DNA from: Methanolobus vulcani
GTDB lineage: Archaea > Halobacteriota > Methanosarcinia > Methanosarcinales > Methanosarcinaceae
Direction: 5' to 3'
Assembly: GCF_900100715.1 (NCBI RefSeq)
Contig: NZ_FNCA01000005.1
Location: 124,001-188,000, forward strand
Length of the DNA: 64,000 nt
Below, piece by piece: positions 60,950-64,000 of the stretch; position 1 is the first letter of the stretch, and every line of letters starts with the position of its first letter. The translations under genes were made by a program, and so were the position numbers. The notes beneath the pieces are model-generated. The model was not told the origin of the DNA. It made no database searches and saw only the letters and a list, made by a program, of their open reading frames with translations.

Positions 60950-63408
60950 TGGTAAGTTTTGAAAATCCGGAAATGTTCTGGCTGATAATACCTGTTCTTA
61001 TAGCAGGCATATATCTGCTAAAAAAAGGAGCTAAAAGAGGACTTATCATATCACGTATCATTGTCGCTATTTTGCTTATCACTGCCCTGGCATCACCTTT
61101 CATATTAGTTGCCAGGATTACATCAGATACTAATCCGAATATTGTGGTTATCTCCGATGAAACAGAAAGCATGGAGATATTCTCAAATGGCTCAGCAACT
61201 GACCTTTATGAAGCACTGACTGCAAAGACACCAACATCGATCGTACGTCTTACCGGGGACAGCACTGCACTTGGAGATGCTATTGTACAGTATTCCACAG
61301 GAGATAATCAGATAGTGCTGGTTTCGGATGGCAATAGCAATACAGGCGAGGATGTGGAAACTGCACTACAGTTTGCAAAGGAGATGGGAACCACTGTATA
61401 TTATGTACAGCCGGAAGTCCAGTACAACGATATTAGTGTTGAGATCGAAGGCGACAAGACCGTTGTACGCAACAATGAGAACCAGTTCAACCTCGTTGTC
61501 ACACAGGCAATGAACCAGGAAATAACGTACAAGTATGAACTTTACAGCGATGACACACTAATCAGCAGCCGTACCATTACACAGACCGAGCGTACAAAAA
61601 CAATACCAATAACACAGGTCAAATTCAAAACTCTGGGAGCACACACTCTGAGAGCTAAGATAACACCTTCAAGCTATGATTATGACCCTATAAACAATGA
61701 ATTCTACAAAGCTATCTATGTGATACCGAAGCCAAAGATAAGGACCATAGGACTTGACGTGAATTCACCTCTTGCAGACATATTGCTTAACCTCTATGAC
61801 GTATCAAGAACAGGTGAACTTGACAACATTGACAACTATAAAGCCCTGGTCATTGACAATACCAATGCAAATACGTTCACAGAAGCTGATGTAAAAGTAC
61901 TTGAGAACTATCTCAATGAGGGAAATGGCATCATTGTAGTCGGAGGAGAGAATGCCTATAACTTTGGCGGTTACCTTGACTCTCCAATTGAAACCATATT
62001 ACCGGTAACATCTAAACCCACTGATTGGAGCGGAGGTCGAAATGTTGTCCTGCTGCTGGATATATCTCCAAGCACAACTGCCCACCAGACACTTGGGGAC
62101 ATACTGGGAAATGCACTGAACATATTAAACAATGAAAAACTCAGGGATGCTTACGTCGGTGTAATTGCCTTTGGAAGTCAAGGAAAAGATGTATCCGGCG
62201 GACTGCAATTTATAGGAGTAGCTTCTACTCTGGATTCACTTCAATCCGAAATCGAAAAACTCACACCTAGCGCCACCAGTGAAACATCACTTGACCAGGG
62301 TCTTGCCATTGCACAGGGCTGGTTGAAAGATGAACATGGCGAGATGGATATAATAATTATATCTGATGGTGGTATCGAAAAATCATATGATGCCAGTCTT
62401 AAAATTGCAAAAGAGATCGTAAGCAGCGACGTGAATCTCTATTACATACATATAAAGTCAAGTGCACCATCCCAGATGGATTCATATGGAAATTACTATG
62501 CAGAGGATCTGATGAATGCAGTTGGAGGCGTTTATTTCCCTATAAATATGGGGGAAAGGGCAAATATTCAATTCAATGATCTTCAGCAAACACAGAATCA
62601 AAATGACACAGGGACTCTTGGAACTTATCCTTTAATAGAACTCAATACAAAACATTTCATCACAAAGAACATTGATATAGAAGGCAGTGTCACCGGTTAC
62701 AACGATGTTACTCCTAAGGCAGGAGCTGACAGACTCATTATAACAAACACAGGTAAACCTATACTTACCACATGGAGATATGGACTGGGAAGGGTTGCGG
62801 CTCTGACAACAGATAACGGACTTGGAGCAAACAGCATGTGGGCAACTGAGCTGTACTCAGGCAACAATTCAAAGCTTATTTCCTCAACTGTCAACTGGGC
62901 TATTGGCAATCCTATCGAGAAGACCGGCGCTGTTGTGGAAGCACCTGACACATGGTATGGCACTCCCGGCACAATTCAACTTACCATGTATGATGAAGGG
63001 ATCCCAACACTGAAGCTTGATGGAAAAACGGTTGACCTGTCACTTACAGGGACAAATGTCTATGAAGCAGTCATCGAACCGGAACCAATAGGAATGCATG
63101 ATCTGTCCGGATACCCTGTGGCTGTGAACTATGCACTTGAATACCGGAATATGGGACTTAATGAAGATATACTGAATCTTGTAAAAGCGAACGGAGGCAC
63201 TATATATAAATCAGTAAGTGCAGCACGATCGGGTATATTCGAGGAAGCACAGACCAATTCAGAAAAACTGGTAAAGGATACTGTCAGCCAGAAGATCTAC
63301 TTCCTGCTCGCAGCTCTTATTATATTCCTTGGCGAAGTGACCATTAGAAGAATTAAAGAAATAAAGGAAATGAAGCAACAGGAAAAAGAGATCAGGCATG
63401 AAGCCTGA
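60949..63408 (+). CDS. large VWA membrane protein with glutamine-amidotransferase-like domain
   Basis: 819 residues. Two N-terminal helices (about 10-27 and 30-55), a first VWA-like domain with a broken MIDAS (SDETES where D-x-S-x-S is expected), a CARDB-like beta part, and a GATase-1-like domain (KVLENYLNEGNGIIVVGGEN) without a clear catalytic Cys. A second VWA with intact MIDAS (LLDISPSTTA) and IIIISDGGIEKS follows, then a C-terminal helix and a charged tail. It begins inside the stop of the previous gene (TGATG). It completes the MoxR operon. Confidence 0.85.
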   Translation: MVSFENPEMFWLIIPVLIAGIYLLKKGAKRGLIISRIIVAILLITALASPFILVARITSDTNPNIVVISDETESMEIFSNGSATDLYEALTAKTPTSIVRLTGDSTALGDAIVQYSTGDNQIVLVSDGNSNTGEDVETALQFAKEMGTTVYYVQPEVQYNDISVEIEGDKTVVRNNENQFNLVVTQAMNQEITYKYELYSDDTLISSRTITQTERTKTIPITQVKFKTLGAHTLRAKITPSSYDYDPINNEFYKAIYVIPKPKIRTIGLDVNSPLADILLNLYDVSRTGELDNIDNYKALVIDNTNANTFTEADVKVLENYLNEGNGIIVVGGENAYNFGGYLDSPIETILPVTSKPTDWSGGRNVVLLLDISPSTTAHQTLGDILGNALNILNNEKLRDAYVGVIAFGSQGKDVSGGLQFIGVASTLDSLQSEIEKLTPSATSETSLDQGLAIAQGWLKDEHGEMDIIIISDGGIEKSYDASLKIAKEIVSSDVNLYYIHIKSSAPSQMDSYGNYYAEDLMNAVGGVYFPINMGERANIQFNDLQQTQNQNDTGTLGTYPLIELNTKHFITKNIDIEGSVTGYNDVTPKAGADRLIITNTGKPILTTWRYGLGRVAALTTDNGLGANSMWATELYSGNNSKLISSTVNWAIGNPIEKTGAVVEAPDTWYGTPGTIQLTMYDEGIPTLKLDGKTVDLSLTGTNVYEAVIEPEPIGMHDLSGYPVAVNYALEYRNMGLNEDILNLVKANGGTIYKSVSAARSGIFEEAQTNSEKLVKDTVSQKIYFLLAALIIFLGEVTIRRIKEIKEMKQQEKEIRHEA

Positions 63409-63574
63409 ATTCCTGCTACTTTTCTTTTTTCATTTGTAATTATTGACTATTTTTTATCAAATGACCTGTAACTTTATTAACAAGTAGTTAGCATAGTAAG
63501 ATGTGTAACATTTGCTACATAGTGCACGGATAAAAAAGGACGAATTTCATGGCATTTATTAACACGGGGGTCAG

Positions 63575-64000
63575 ATGGCTGACAGTCAGGTTTTAAGGAT
63601 CCTGTTTGTAGAAGACGTACCTGAAGATCTGGAACTGGCAAAAAGGAAAATTAAAAGCAGTGGGATAGATTTTGAACCTTTTTTAGCAGAGACAGAAGAT
63701 GATTTTTTAAAAGGCCTGTACGAATTCAAACCCGAGATAATCGTATCAGATTACATGCTGCCGGAATTTGATGGCATGAGGGCACTGGAACTGGCACTTA
63801 CCTATAACAGCAATATACCTTTTATCATTCTTACAGGCTCCATGAATGAAGAAATAGCTGTAGAAGCCATGAAGGCTGGTGCTACAGATTATATTCTCAA
63901 GGAGCGTATCAGCAGACTTCCGTTTGCAATCAAAGAAGCTCTTGATGTAAAAGAGGCACTTGCTGAAAAGAAAAAAGCTATTGATGACCTGGAATCCATG
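63575..64000 (+). CDS. response regulator, truncated at the right window edge
   Basis: 142 residues in the window. A receiver domain is complete: VLRILFVEDVPEDLELA with acidic pair, phospho-acceptor Asp in IIVSDYMLPEFDGM, Thr in IPFIILTGSMNE, and Lys in ATDYILKERI. Then a helical linker (KEALAEKKKAIDDLESM) that in methanogens usually leads to PAS and kinase domains, so this may be a hybrid kinase. The rest is outside. GGGGGTC precedes the ATG. The 63409-63574 spacer holds a TATA-like stretch only. Confidence 0.9.
   Translation, partial: MADSQVLRILFVEDVPEDLELAKRKIKSSGIDFEPFLAETEDDFLKGLYEFKPEIIVSDYMLPEFDGMRALELALTYNSNIPFIILTGSMNEEIAVEAMKAGATDYILKERISRLPFAIKEALDVKEALAEKKKAIDDLESM

Noticed and set aside
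1-64000. CRISPR array, insertion sequence, prophage
   Set aside because: No regularly spaced repeats, no transposase, integrase or phage structural motifs were seen on either strand.

Overview
The window looks like chromosome from a methanogenic archaeon of the Methanosarcinales, most likely a Methanosarcinaceae genus of the Methanolobus/Methanococcoides kind. The evidence is AT-rich intergenic DNA with archaeal TATA boxes, GGTGA/GGAGG ribosome sites with many TTG and GTG starts, and archaeal marker genes: a Trm56-type tRNA methyltransferase, AMP phosphorylase, a geranylgeranyl-reductase-family protein, a CooC-like ATPase, a COG1361 surface protein with a PGF-CTERM tail, and an archaeal type IV pilin leader. 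The genus is inference. I saw no transposase, CRISPR array, rRNA or prophage.

Layout. 1-9 kb is a phosphate/phosphonate-sensing neighbourhood: a PstS-like protein with a pilin-type N-terminus, a PhnD-like lipoprotein coupled to a PAS histidine kinase and an AbrB-PhoU protein, and a membrane-anchored PstS. 9-20 kb holds chorismate synthase with a CDF transporter, lipoproteins (one FGE-like), an MFS carrier, CooC plus cupin, a TctA-like permease and an NcsA-type tRNA thiolase. 20-30 kb holds a K+-independent type H+-pyrophosphatase, a secreted EEP-family protein, a divergent flavoprotein/HxlR pair and an NCS2 purine permease. 30-39 kb is sparse: a large GAF/PAS kinase, coiled-coil proteins, small orphan genes, long AT-rich spacers, ending at tRNA-Ser(TGA). 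39-53 kb is dense housekeeping: FKBP, a lipid-reductase operon, EngB, a DHH phosphoesterase, Nif3, Trm56 and AMP phosphorylase, plus an operon joining a RAD55/KaiC ATPase to two COG1361 surface proteins. 53-64 kb holds guanine deaminase, MscS, prephenate dehydratase, and a five-gene MoxR/DUF58/von Willebrand operon, ending in a truncated response regulator.

The most unusual signal lies between the genes. At least five, perhaps eight, intergenic spots have the same build: an archaeal TATA box about 25 bases before a long complementary stem, a pyrimidine-rich C-rich loop of about 45-65 bases carrying CCACTCCC, ACCACC or ACCAACC words, and at some loci a T-run after the stem. Two of them (19.8 kb, plus; 33.7 kb, minus) share an almost identical loop segment. 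G-U wobbles support the proposed strand at both. I propose a dispersed family of small structured RNAs that could pair with G-rich ribosome sites. A separate regulatory candidate is a hairpin that buries the ribosome site of the gene at 24,563. Two genes (29.1 kb and 38.0 kb) seem to start at non-AUG/GUG/UUG codons.
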